Shown here: positions 7,276-14,302 of the stretch, piece by piece
How positions within the stretch are numbered: position 1 is the stretch's first letter
Layout of the letters: each line of letters starts with the position of its first letter
Assembly: GCA_900556605.1 (NCBI GenBank)
Contig: USPC01000011.1
Coordinates: forward strand, 1 to 31,056
Length of the DNA stretch: 31,056 nt
From: an uncultured Collinsella sp.
GTDB lineage: Bacteria > Actinomycetota > Coriobacteriia > Coriobacteriales > Coriobacteriaceae
Direction of reading: 5' to 3'
The notes under the pieces: model-generated
Databases searched by the model: none
Told to the model about the DNA's origin: nothing
The model's input: the letters and a program-made list of their open reading frames with translations, nothing else
Program-made: the position numbers and the translations under genes

Positions 7276-7317
7276 AAAGTGGTTGGACAACACATTGATG
7301 CATCGTCCAATCACTTT
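7276..7317 (-). terminator. Possible terminator after trxB
   Basis: A 13-bp stem with one G-T pair (7276-7288 with 7305-7317) and a 16-nt loop lies about 40 bp beyond the trxB stop. The following minus-strand sequence is only modestly T-rich (CTTTTACTTG), so strength is uncertain. Confidence 0.5.
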
Positions 7318-7357
7318 GTTTAAAGATAGCAACCTTACATAAGATATATTATCGTAC

Positions 7358-8311
7358 TTATCCACGGAGAAACGCGTATGCGCTCGTTGCCGCTACGGCT
7401 CCGTCCGAAACAGCGGTCACAACCTGGCGTAAACGTTTGGAACGGATATCTTTGGAACGGATATCGCCAGCGGCAAATAGACCTGGCGTGCGGGTCGCCA
7501 TGGATTCATCAGTCAGAATGCCGCCATCAGGCGCCAGATCGACTAGATGCTCAACAAGCTCGGTATGGGGCTGCGTTCCGGTAAAAACAAAGATGCCAAA
7601 CGAGCCGGGCTCAAATGACTCGGTATGAGTCTCGCCGGATGCATTGTCCTTAAAGGTAATCGTCGTTGGCATGGCTTCGCCCGATAGCTCCACAATACTA
7701 GTTTGGTACCTAACTGTAATATTGTCCTTTGCGAGTACTTTCTGAACAACACCATCGGGTGCACGGAACTGGTCGCGGCGCAGCACGATGGTCACACTGT
7801 TGGCAATGTCGGACAGGAACAGAGCCTCTTCGCATGCCGAATTGCCACCACCGATTACAAAAACCTGCTTGCCGCGGAAAAACATGCCGTCACATGTTGC
7901 GCAATATGAAACGCCACGACCGCGATACGTATCCTCGCCTGCGAAACCTGCCGGACGCGGCGTGGCACCCATGCAAGCGATAACGCTCGAGGCCAGCGTA
8001 TCGCCCATATCGTGATGCACCGTAAACAACGCTGCATCGGCATCGTAATCGATACCCGTAACCATGCTCCATGTAACCTGTGCTCCCAGGCCCTCTGCAT
8101 GCTGCTGAAAACGCTCGCCGAGTTCGGCACCACTCAGGAGCGGGAAACCCGGATAGTTCTCGACCTCATTGGTTGTGGCGATCTGCCCTCCCGACATGCC
8201 CTGCTCAATCACGGTCGTCGTCAGGTTGGCACGCGCAGCGTAAATGGCGGCAGCATAGCCCGCGGGGCCGCCACCGATAATCGCAACATCGATCGGCTGA
8301 TCGGTAGTCAT
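7358..8311 (-). CDS. trxB: Thioredoxin reductase
   Basis: 317-residue FAD/NADPH enzyme that reduces thioredoxin. The FAD site GGGPAG is near residue 13, the redox pair is C137-A-T-C140, and the NADPH site is GGGNSA (154-159). ATG 8311 has a strong GGAGG site; the open frame continues 25 codons further without one. Odd point: residues 283-292 read DIRSKDIRSK, a 5-residue repeat produced by an exact 15-bp tandem duplication (7436-7465) in the loop that usually reads G-D-V-R-D-K-P-L-R-Q and contacts FAD. Without the extra copy the spacing equals that of the family. The enzyme may be altered or may tolerate the insert. The gene reads away from the glycosyltransferase gene. Confidence 0.94.
   Translation of the reverse strand: MTTDQPIDVAIIGGGPAGYAAAIYAARANLTTTVIEQGMSGGQIATTNEVENYPGFPLLSGAELGERFQQHAEGLGAQVTWSMVTGIDYDADAALFTVHHDMGDTLASSVIACMGATPRPAGFAGEDTYRGRGVSYCATCDGMFFRGKQVFVIGGGNSACEEALFLSDIANSVTIVLRRDQFRAPDGVVQKVLAKDNITVRYQTSIVELSGEAMPTTITFKDNASGETHTESFEPGSFGIFVFTGTQPHTELVEHLVDLAPDGGILTDESMATRTPGLFAAGDIRSKDIRSKRLRQVVTAVSDGAVAATSAYAFLRG
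7436..7465. repeat. Exact 15-bp tandem duplication inside trxB
   Basis: TTTGGAACGGATATC occurs twice back to back (7436-7450, 7451-7465) with no difference. It keeps frame and doubles DIRSK in the FAD-binding loop of the protein. Perfect identity suggests a recent slip event. Confidence 0.95.
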
Positions 8312-8429
8312 GAAGAGACCTCCTGTCGAAAGATTGGCGTTCTTTGCGCTCATACCCAAATTTACGTGAACATGACACTCATGCACTACAATGATAAATC
8401 CGTGTTACAAAGCTGAAGGGGAGTTATCG

Positions 8430-9731
8430 ATGGACCAGGCACAGACGAGTGACGATGCTCCCCTGCTCACGCACAGCACTCCCCAATCGGAGCAAACCAC
8501 GCTCTTGGCCCAGCAAAAACCTCTCGTGACCATCGTGCACGCCTCCGTCGGCTCGGGCCACAAGGCCGCCGCAAATGCGATTGCGCAGGCATTCGACCTC
8601 ATCCGCGGCACCAATGGCATCCCCGAGGATGTTGAGATTGAAGTGCTCGATATCCTTGATTTTGGACGTATTAAATTCGACGGCAATAAGACCGCGGCTT
8701 CTTTTACGGGAGCCACGCGCCCCATTTACGACCTGACCTGGCGATATACGCTTACGGGACATCTTCTCTGGGGTGGCGGCACGGCATGGTCGCGAATTAT
8801 GTTCCCCGCCTTCAACGAATATGTCCGCAGCCGCAGGCCCATAGCCGTGGTCGCGACGCACATCACGGCAGCCAATGTTGCCGTGGGCGCCCGCGTGATT
8901 ACGGGTATCGATTATCCGGTCATCTGCGTACCAACAGACTATGAAGTCGAAGGCTTTTGGCCCCACAAGGACACCGACCTGTTCTGCGTGGCAAACGAGT
9001 TTATGGCCGAGACGCTCCGCCCCCGTAAGGTTCCCGAAGCAAAGATCCACATTACGGGTATCCCCATCCGAGCGGGATTCGATTCGGATTACGATCGAGA
9101 GGAAGAGCTAACCAAGTTCAACCTCCCCACCGACAAGACCGTCGTGCTGGTAATGGCCGGTGCCAGCTTGCCTCAACCGTACGTTCGCTTTCGCGCGGAG
9201 ATGGACCGCACCCTCCCCTTCCTTCGCAGCTTCGAAGACATGCACTTTGTCTTTTTGCCGGGCAAGGATAAGGAATACGCCGCCCGCCTCAAGACGCTCT
9301 TCGATGCCATGAAGCTCGAAAACGTCACGGTGCTGGACTATGTCGACGACATGGCGGCCCTCATGCACGGCTGCGACCTGGCAATTCTCAAATCGGGCGG
9401 ACTCACCGTCACCGAGTGCCTATGCGCACATCTGCCGATGATCCTGCTGGGCAAATCATACGGCCAGGAAAAGGCCAACACCACCATGCTCACCGGCATG
9501 GGCGCCAGCATGCATGTCACCACCGCACGAGAGCTCATCGTGACGTTGCGTCATCTCCACGATCATCCTGAGTCGCTCAAGGCACTGCTCATCAACGGCG
9601 AAGTACTACGCCGCCCACACGCAGCCGAAGACATAGCCATCGCAACCATGGAGCTCGTAGGCAAACCCCAAAAGCGCAAACGAGCCTTCTGCCGCTTCTA
9701 CTGGGGCGGAAAACCTGCTCACATCCGCTAG
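8430..9731 (+). CDS. Diacylglycerol glucosyltransferase / MGDG synthase-like glycosyltransferase
   Basis: 433 residues. The N-terminal domain has HASVGSGHKAAANA (residues 37-50), the G-x-G-H-x-x-A-A motif of the MGDG synthase/UgtP group. The C-terminal domain has MHGCDLAILKSGGLTVTECLCAHLPMIL, the expected UDP-sugar site of GT-B fold enzymes (GT28-like). Such enzymes move glucose or galactose from UDP-sugar to diacylglycerol at the inner membrane face, making glycolipids or anchors for lipoteichoic acid. ATG 8430 has AAGGGGAG upstream; the frame extends 13 codons further without support. A possible -10 (TACAAT, 8387-8392) lies in the gap to trxB. The sugar and acceptor are not determined. Confidence 0.88.
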   Translation: MDQAQTSDDAPLLTHSTPQSEQTTLLAQQKPLVTIVHASVGSGHKAAANAIAQAFDLIRGTNGIPEDVEIEVLDILDFGRIKFDGNKTAASFTGATRPIYDLTWRYTLTGHLLWGGGTAWSRIMFPAFNEYVRSRRPIAVVATHITAANVAVGARVITGIDYPVICVPTDYEVEGFWPHKDTDLFCVANEFMAETLRPRKVPEAKIHITGIPIRAGFDSDYDREEELTKFNLPTDKTVVLVMAGASLPQPYVRFRAEMDRTLPFLRSFEDMHFVFLPGKDKEYAARLKTLFDAMKLENVTVLDYVDDMAALMHGCDLAILKSGGLTVTECLCAHLPMILLGKSYGQEKANTTMLTGMGASMHVTTARELIVTLRHLHDHPESLKALLINGEVLRRPHAAEDIAIATMELVGKPQKRKRAFCRFYWGGKPAHIR

Positions 9732-9744
9732 CCTCGGATTGTCC

Positions 9745-9846
9745 GCTAGCCTGCGGGAGGCCCTATATATCATCCCGTGCTCAAACATTCTCGCTTCGCT
9801 GCGAAACTGCGCGCGGGACGATATATAGGGCCTCCCGCAGGCTAGC
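9745..9846. repeat. Palindromic element A (102 bp)
   Basis: Outer arms of 27 bp are perfectly complementary (9745-9771 with 9820-9846); after one mismatch, TCCCG/CGGGA adds five pairs. The 36-nt core (9778-9813) begins TGCTCAAACATTCTCG and ends ACTGCGCG. Element B at 10005-10107 has nearly the same core in inverse orientation but different arms. The outermost CCGCTAGCCT of the left side also occurs 18 bp earlier, over the stop codon of the glycosyltransferase gene. No U-run follows. Confidence 0.85.
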
Positions 9847-9871
9847 TGCGTTAACGTACTAGCAGCTATAC

Positions 9872-9895
9872 CAGATTCCCCACCAGTGGAATCTG
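9872..9895. other. Small hairpin between palindromic elements
   Basis: CAGATTCC (9872-9879) pairs with GGAATCTG (9888-9895) across 8 nt. No T-run follows on either strand, so its role is unknown. Confidence 0.4.
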
Positions 9896-9907
9896 CAAAG
9901 GGGAACC

Positions 9908-9971
9908 AGAAAATATAAATACAGTAAGCCGATGCGACAAAGGAGGCGTCCCTTTATCGCATCGGCTTACT
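9908..9971 (-). terminator. Terminator of the dut operon
   Basis: A 21-nt stem with one mismatch (9923-9943 with 9951-9971) and a 7-nt loop is followed on the minus strand by TGTATTTATATTTTC. It fits the end of the leftward nrdR-dut transcript. On the plus strand only A-rich sequence follows, so it would be weak in that direction. Confidence 0.75.
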
Positions 9972-10004
9972 AGAAAAGTAAAAATAATTTCAAGCGAGTA
10001 GCCG

Positions 10005-10107
10005 CCCGCCCGGGGCTTACCTATATCGTTCCACGCGCAGTTTTGCAGCGAGCGAAGCGACGCGAGAATGTTTGAGCATGGAACGATATAGGTAAGCCCC
10101 GGGCGGG
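10005..10107. repeat. Palindromic element B (103 bp), inverse of A
   Basis: 29-bp arms are perfectly complementary (10005-10033 with 10079-10107). Read on the minus strand, the 45-nt core begins TGCTCAAACATTCTCG and ends ACTGCGCG, like element A, with a 9-nt longer middle. Next to the core both copies keep a CCTATAT-type stretch, while the distal arms differ fully. It ends 16 bp from the dut stop codon. Confidence 0.85.
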
Positions 10108-10123
10108 AGGGATATGAGCGCCC

Positions 10124-10567
10124 CTAAGCGACGCCGCTGGAGCCGAAGCCTCCGTTGCCTCGGTCGGTTTCGTCTAGTTCTTCTACTTCTATGAGGTTAA
10201 CCGTGGGGACTTCTTGGATGACGAGTTGGGCTATGCGGTCGCCTTTGTTGATTTGGATGTTGTTTGAGGGGTCCAGGTTGATGAGGATAACCTTGAGTTC
10301 TCCTCGGTAGTGGGCGTCGATGAGGCCAGGCGTATTGACTATAGACAGGCCCTGCTTGATGGCGAGACCGCTGCGGGGCTGGACGAAGCCGGCGTAGCCA
10401 TCGGGCAGGGCGATGGCCAGCCCGGTAGAGACCAGACGACGTTCGAAGGGCTTCAGGACGCAGTCCTCGTTGGAGCGCAGATCCAAGCCGGCATCGGTGG
10501 GATGGGCGTATTTGGGAAGCTCGACGGTGGGGTCGAGACGCTTTATGTTGACGGTAATGCAGGACAT
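10124..10567 (-). CDS. dut: dUTP diphosphatase
   Basis: 147-residue trimeric dUTPase that hydrolyses dUTP to dUMP, keeping uracil out of DNA and feeding dTMP synthesis. All five motifs are present: TDAGLDL (24-30), PRSGLA (64-69), [19 protein letters not shown] and the C-terminal [10 protein letters not shown], which closes over the nucleotide. It starts 4 nt after the nrdR stop, so the two are cotranscribed. Downstream lies palindromic element B, then the terminator at 9908-9971. Confidence 0.96.
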   Translation of the reverse strand: MSCITVNIKRLDPTVELPKYAHPTDAGLDLRSNEDCVLKPFERRLVSTGLAIALPDGYAGFVQPRSGLAIKQGLSIVNTPGLIDAHYRGELKVILINLDPSNNIQINKGDRIAQLVIQEVPTVNLIEVEELDETDRGNGGFGSSGVA

Positions 10568-10571
10568 GGAA

Positions 10572-11015
10572 TCACCTTAGCTTGTCGAGCTCTTGCAGAA
10601 ACTCATCGACGTCTTTGAAATCGCGGTAGACCGAGGCAAAGCGGATGTACGCCACCTTATCGATCTTGGCCAAGCGCTTGAGCACCATGTCACCCAACTC
10701 ATGCGACGTGACGGCCGTCAGCGTGCGAGAGCGCAGCTCGACCTCGATGTCGTCGATAATCTCATTGAGCTTCTTAGTGTCGATATCACGCTTGATGGTG
10801 GCGCGCATCAAGCCGACGAGCAGCTTATTGCGATCGAACCGCTGCTTAGTTCCGTCCGACTTAATGACCTCAATTGGGTCTTCGCATCGCTCGAACGTTG
10901 TAAAGCGGTAGTTACACGAGCAACATTCGCGACGGCGCTTAATGGTGTTATTTGACTCCTGCATACGGGAATCAACGACGCGGGTATGTGCCTTGCCACA
11001 TTTGGGACAGCGCAT
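10572..11015 (-). CDS. nrdR: Transcriptional repressor NrdR
   Basis: 147-residue repressor of ribonucleotide reductase genes. Residues 3-34 form the zinc ribbon (C3-P-K-C6 and C31-x2-C34) that binds NrdR boxes, and residues ~49-139 form the ATP-cone that senses ATP/dATP. Length is normal. The start codon and ribosome site are enclosed in a hairpin (11010-11053). The gene lies 51 nt after the LysM gene with no terminator, and 4 nt before dut, so the three may form one SOS-linked transcript. No nrd gene or NrdR box was recognised in the window. Confidence 0.97.
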   Translation of the reverse strand: MRCPKCGKAHTRVVDSRMQESNNTIKRRRECCSCNYRFTTFERCEDPIEVIKSDGTKQRFDRNKLLVGLMRATIKRDIDTKKLNEIIDDIEVELRSRTLTAVTSHELGDMVLKRLAKIDKVAYIRFASVYRDFKDVDEFLQELDKLR

Positions 11016-11053
11016 GGTACCTCCTCTTAAACGATAACAAGGGTACCATGCGC
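11010..11053 (-). promoter_or_regulatory. Hairpin covering the nrdR start codon
   Basis: A 12-bp perfect inverted repeat (GCGCATGGTACC at 11010-11021, GGTACCATGCGC at 11042-11053) flanks a 20-nt loop. In the minus-strand mRNA the right-hand arm contains the nrdR ATG, and its ribosome site (AGAGGAGG) spans the loop edge. The structure would hinder translation of nrdR unless melted. No U-run follows, so it is not a terminator. Confidence 0.7.
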
Positions 11054-11066
11054 AGCGCGATAATGA

Positions 11067-11516
11067 TTACGAACGAGCAGGAACCTTAAGATGCGCACCG
11101 GCGGCGAGCGAACCATGCTCCAGATGATTGACGTTACGGATCATGTCGGAAGTCTCTTGCGTGGAAAGGCCTTCGATTGGATATTCCTCGGCAAGCGACC
11201 AAAGAGAATCACCAGGCTGAACGCGAATGGTCTCGTAGGTAACGTTGGAAACGGACTCGGCATACGCGGCGTGACGAGCGCTAAAGACAGACGTAGCGAG
11301 GACAAAAAAGAGCGTGAGCGCAACGGCGACGGCAACAATCGTCGAGACCTTCAGGGCAGCGGGAGTCGGCGCGGCAACAGCATACTGAGTGCGAGCAGAC
11401 TTTACGGGCAAAGGCTGATAACCGGAACGTCCACCCTTGACAACAGTAAAAGCGGGCGCGGCAGGCGTCTCGAGCTTTAGGGCGAGGTTTCCCTGGACCA
11501 TATTCGTTGCGTTCAT
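11067..11516 (-). CDS. LysM protein divergent from lexA, probable SOS division inhibitor
   Basis: 149 residues: a ~53-residue polar N-terminus, one membrane helix (about residues 54-79) and a C-terminal LysM domain (RVQPGDSLWSLAEEYP ... HLKVPA) that binds peptidoglycan outside the cell. ATG 11516 has AGGAG at a spacing of six; another ATG at 11519 is three bases upstream. A small membrane-anchored LysM protein divergent from lexA is the arrangement of YneA (Bacillus) and Rv2719c/DivS-type proteins (actinobacteria), which stop division during DNA damage. Its promoter contains an SOS box. Division inhibition is inferred from context. Confidence 0.87.
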   Translation of the reverse strand: MNATNMVQGNLALKLETPAAPAFTVVKGGRSGYQPLPVKSARTQYAVAAPTPAALKVSTIVAVAVALTLFFVLATSVFSARHAAYAESVSNVTYETIRVQPGDSLWSLAEEYPIEGLSTQETSDMIRNVNHLEHGSLAAGAHLKVPARS

Positions 11517-11586
11517 CATGTTCTCCTCTCGCGTGTTTTGCTGAGAACAGTTTTATCAAGCCGCGCGGACAAAAATATCTAGCGCG

Positions 11587-11600
11587 AGAACGAATGTTCG
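11587..11600. promoter_or_regulatory. SOS (LexA) box 1
   Basis: AGAAC-GAAT-GTTCG, one mismatch from the actinobacterial consensus CGAAC-N4-GTTCG. It lies at about the expected start of the LysM transcript. Confidence 0.65.
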
Positions 11601-11606
11601 GTTATT

Positions 11607-11634
11607 ATTATCTTCGAACAGTTGTTCCTGTCAA
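11607..11634 (-). promoter_or_regulatory. Promoter of the LysM-nrdR-dut transcript
   Basis: On the minus strand, TTGACA (11634-11629) and GATAAT (11612-11607) are separated by 16 bp. SOS box 2 fills the spacer, so LexA binding would block RNA polymerase directly. Confidence 0.7.
11615..11628. promoter_or_regulatory. SOS (LexA) box 2
   Basis: CGAAC-AGTT-GTTCC, one mismatch from consensus, within the LysM promoter spacer and upstream of lexA. It starts exactly 28 bp after box 1. Confidence 0.85.
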
Positions 11635-11642
11635 GCAAAATT

Positions 11643-11656
11643 CGAACATTTGTTTG
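11643..11656. promoter_or_regulatory. SOS (LexA) box 3
   Basis: CGAAC-ATTT-GTTTG, one mismatch from consensus, 23 bp before the lexA ATG and exactly 28 bp after box 2. It is placed to repress lexA itself. Confidence 0.85.
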
Positions 11657-11679
11657 ACATGGGTAGAGAGGATGCCCTG

Positions 11680-12324
11680 ATGGCTCGCAAAATTACCAAG
11701 CGTCAGCAGCAAATTTACGACTTCATCAAGGAATATCAGCAGGAGAAGGGTTATCCGCCCAGCGTGCGCGAGATGGCTTCTGCCGTGGGCCTTTCCTCCC
11801 CCAGCACCGTGCACGCCCATCTATCTGCCCTGGAGGCGCGCGGGCTACTCAAGCGCGATGCCACCAAACCGCGCGCCCTGGAACTCTTTAACGAGGACGG
11901 TTCCTCTGTCTCAATTTCTAAATCTGACGAGCCCACCGCACCTCGCGGAACGGTCTCGCTACCGCTCGTTGGTCGCGTCGCGGCTGGGATTCCCATTCTG
12001 GCCGAGCAGAATATCGAAGACACTTTTACTATCCCGACCGAAATCGCCACCGATCAGGGTTCCTTTATCCTTGAGGTGCATGGGAGCTCAATGATCAATG
12101 TCGGCATCTTCAATGGCGATTACATCATCGTCCGTGAACAAAAGAGTGCCATGAACGGCGAAATTGTCGTGGCCATGATTGATGGTTCAGCGACCGTCAA
12201 GACGTTCTACAAGGAGCAGGGACGCGTACGCCTGCAGCCCGAGAATGACACCATGGAGCCTATCTATGCAACGAATCCCGTTATCTTGGGCAAAGTCGTC
12301 GGCTTGATGCGCCGGTTCTCGTAA
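11680..12324 (+). CDS. lexA: LexA repressor
   Basis: 214-residue SOS repressor. Residues 1-70 form the winged helix (KRQQQIYDFIKEYQQEKGYPPSVREMASAVGLSSPSTVHAHL). The self-cleavage site is A102-G103 (VAAGIPI), with the nucleophile S137 (HGSSM) and base K174 (ATVKTFY), as in other LexA proteases; RecA filaments trigger cleavage. ATG 11680 has AGAGGA seven bases upstream; an in-frame TTG at 11650 overlaps SOS box 3 and has no ribosome site. The stop overlaps the next start (TAATG). Three SOS boxes lie upstream, giving autoregulation. Confidence 0.97.
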   Translation: MARKITKRQQQIYDFIKEYQQEKGYPPSVREMASAVGLSSPSTVHAHLSALEARGLLKRDATKPRALELFNEDGSSVSISKSDEPTAPRGTVSLPLVGRVAAGIPILAEQNIEDTFTIPTEIATDQGSFILEVHGSSMINVGIFNGDYIIVREQKSAMNGEIVVAMIDGSATVKTFYKEQGRVRLQPENDTMEPIYATNPVILGKVVGLMRRFS

Positions 12325-13028
12325 TGCAGAAACGCATCACCATCTTTGATACCGTACGCGGGTTTACGATGATTTCAATGGCAGGTTTTCACGCTTGCTA
12401 CGATCTTGCCTACCTGTACGGTTGGGATATGCCCTGGTTTACACAGACCGTCTTTCAAGACATCTGGCGTGCCAGCATCAGCTGGGTATTCCTGTTTATC
12501 GCGGGTTGGATGTGCACCCTTTCGCGCAACAATATCAAACGTGCCGCCAAATACGCCTTAGCAGCACTCGTCGTCTGGTTGGCAACAACACTTGTCTCAG
12601 TAGACGATTCGGTTAATTTTGGCATCATCTACTGCATGGCCGCATGTACCGGCATCGTGGCGTTGACCGATCCCGTCCTTAAGAAGATATCGGCGAGATG
12701 GGGCATGTCCCTATGCCTTGTGTTGTTCGCCCTCACTTGGAGTATCCCCAAAACGATCTATCCTGTCCCCTACCTGGCGTGGCTGGGATTTCCGAGCCCT
12801 GGGTTTGTTTCAGGTGATTACTACCCCATCATCCCGTTTTTCTTTATGTATCTTGCAGGATACTTCGCCGCACACATAGTGCAGGGAATCGATAAGACCG
12901 TCCCAAGCTGGGCCTACGCCAATCCCATCCCGGCGCTCGCCAGCCTTGGACGTCACGCACTCCCCTTTTATCTACTGCATCAGCCCATCATTCTGGGCAT
13001 TTTGGAACTCGTCTACTCGGTGCGATAA
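12324..13028 (+). CDS. DUF1624 / heparan-alpha-glucosaminide N-acetyltransferase-like membrane protein
   Basis: 234 residues with about seven hydrophobic helices. The opening RITIFDTVRGFTMISMAGFHACYDLAYLYG and the first helices resemble the DUF1624 (HGSNAT catalytic-domain-like) family of membrane acyltransferases, in which a conserved His lies early in the chain; here the HACYDL His is a candidate. The start overlaps the lexA stop by one base (TAATG), so it should share lexA control. Its last 16 bases overlap the 3' end of hflX on the other strand. Substrate unknown; an SOS role would be unexpected and is only implied by the operon. Confidence 0.78.
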   Translation: MQKRITIFDTVRGFTMISMAGFHACYDLAYLYGWDMPWFTQTVFQDIWRASISWVFLFIAGWMCTLSRNNIKRAAKYALAALVVWLATTLVSVDDSVNFGIIYCMAACTGIVALTDPVLKKISARWGMSLCLVLFALTWSIPKTIYPVPYLAWLGFPSPGFVSGDYYPIIPFFFMYLAGYFAAHIVQGIDKTVPSWAYANPIPALASLGRHALPFYLLHQPIILGILELVYSVR

Positions 13029-14302
13029 CGCTCGAGCCGCGGCGCGATACGGGCCGGTAGCTTCGCCACAATACGAACGCCGTCCTCAAGATATTCCTCG
13101 TGCAAAAGGGTTCCCTGCTCATGCACCAGCGTGATGAGGGCGCCCTCACGATACGGGATATCAGCAGAGAGCAACACATCGGTAGCAGCCGCCTCACGAG
13201 CAATACGGTCGACGAGATCGTCGAGTCCCTCGCCCGTCTGGGCCGAGAACAACACGGCCTCGGGATAGCGACGACGGAAGCTCGATCGATCAACGCTATC
13301 GAGAAGATCGATTTTATTGAATACGGTCAGCGTTAAACGCTCTCCAGCGCCGATCTCATCAAGCACGCGGTCAACAGCCTCCAGCTGCCGCTCATAGTCC
13401 TCGTCAGACGCATCTACGACTTTGAGAATTAAATCGGCACCAAGAACCTCAGACAGCGTGGACTTAAAGGCATCAACGAGACCATGCGGCAGCTTTTGAA
13501 TAAAGCCGACAGTGTCGGTAATCGTCATGCCGCGACCGCCGGGCAGGCGATACGAACGCGTCGTCGGGTCGAGCGTAGCAAACAGTTTGTCCTGCGAAAG
13601 TACCGTAGAGCCGGTCAGACGATTGAGTAACGTCGATTTACCGGCATTGGTATAACCGGCTAACGCGACGCGAAACGCCGGAGACTCAATGCGGCTCTTG
13701 GACTGGACATCGCGACGCTGTTCAACCTGCTTGAGCTCACGACGAAGCGCAGCGATCTTATTACGAATGAGGCGACGGTCGACCTCGAGCTGGCTTTCAC
13801 CCTGGCCAAAGCGCGAACCGATGCCGCCGCGCGTCTGCTCCTTGGCAAGATGACTCCACATGCCACGCAGACGAGGCAACAGATATTGAAGCTGCGCCAG
13901 CTGTACCTGTAGGCGTCCCTCACGCGTCTGAGCATGCAGGCCAAAGATATCCAAGATCAGTGCTGTACGATCGATAATCTTTACCGGCTCGCCCACGGCT
14001 TTCTCCAAATAGGATTGCTGCGAGGGCGTCAGGTCGTCGTCAAAAATAACGACATCGGCATCCATGCGATGCACCAGGCCGCACAACTCTTCAACCTTAC
14101 CGGAACCGATAAACGATTTTGGATACGGCTTAACCAGACGCTGTGACAAACGCGCCACGCACTGGGCGCCAGCCGTATGGGCCAGGCGCTCAAGCTCGTC
14201 AAGCGAACGATCGAGCGGCCATGCATTGTCGCGCCACTCAACACCAACTAATATGGCACGCTCGGGCTCGGGTGCCGTGGGAACAAGGGGGAAACGGGCC
14301 AT
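13013..14302 (-). CDS. hflX: GTPase HflX
   Basis: 429-residue ribosome-associated GTPase that splits stalled 70S ribosomes. The N-terminal HflX domain includes KSFIGSGKVEEL and the glycine-rich GGIGSRFGQGESQLEVDRR linker. The G domain has AGYTNAGKST (G1, about residues 214-223), DTVG (G3) and NKID (G4). Its start overlaps the miaA stop by one base (TAATG), indicating coupling. The 3' end overlaps the convergent DUF1624 gene by 16 bp with no terminator between them, so antisense reading is possible. Confidence 0.95.
   Translation of the reverse strand: MARFPLVPTAPEPERAILVGVEWRDNAWPLDRSLDELERLAHTAGAQCVARLSQRLVKPYPKSFIGSGKVEELCGLVHRMDADVVIFDDDLTPSQQSYLEKAVGEPVKIIDRTALILDIFGLHAQTREGRLQVQLAQLQYLLPRLRGMWSHLAKEQTRGGIGSRFGQGESQLEVDRRLIRNKIAALRRELKQVEQRRDVQSKSRIESPAFRVALAGYTNAGKSTLLNRLTGSTVLSQDKLFATLDPTTRSYRLPGGRGMTITDTVGFIQKLPHGLVDAFKSTLSEVLGADLILKVVDASDEDYERQLEAVDRVLDEIGAGERLTLTVFNKIDLLDSVDRSSFRRRYPEAVLFSAQTGEGLDDLVDRIAREAAATDVLLSADIPYREGALITLVHEQGTLLHEEYLEDGVRIVAKLPARIAPRLERYRTE

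Noticed and set aside
9745..9846. Element A as a plain rho-independent terminator
   Set aside because: No U-run follows on either strand, and a distinct terminator lies nearby; stem length far exceeds that of terminators.
9725..10107. CRISPR-like repeats
   Set aside because: Only two palindromic units in inverse orientation, no regular direct repeats or spacers, no cas genes.
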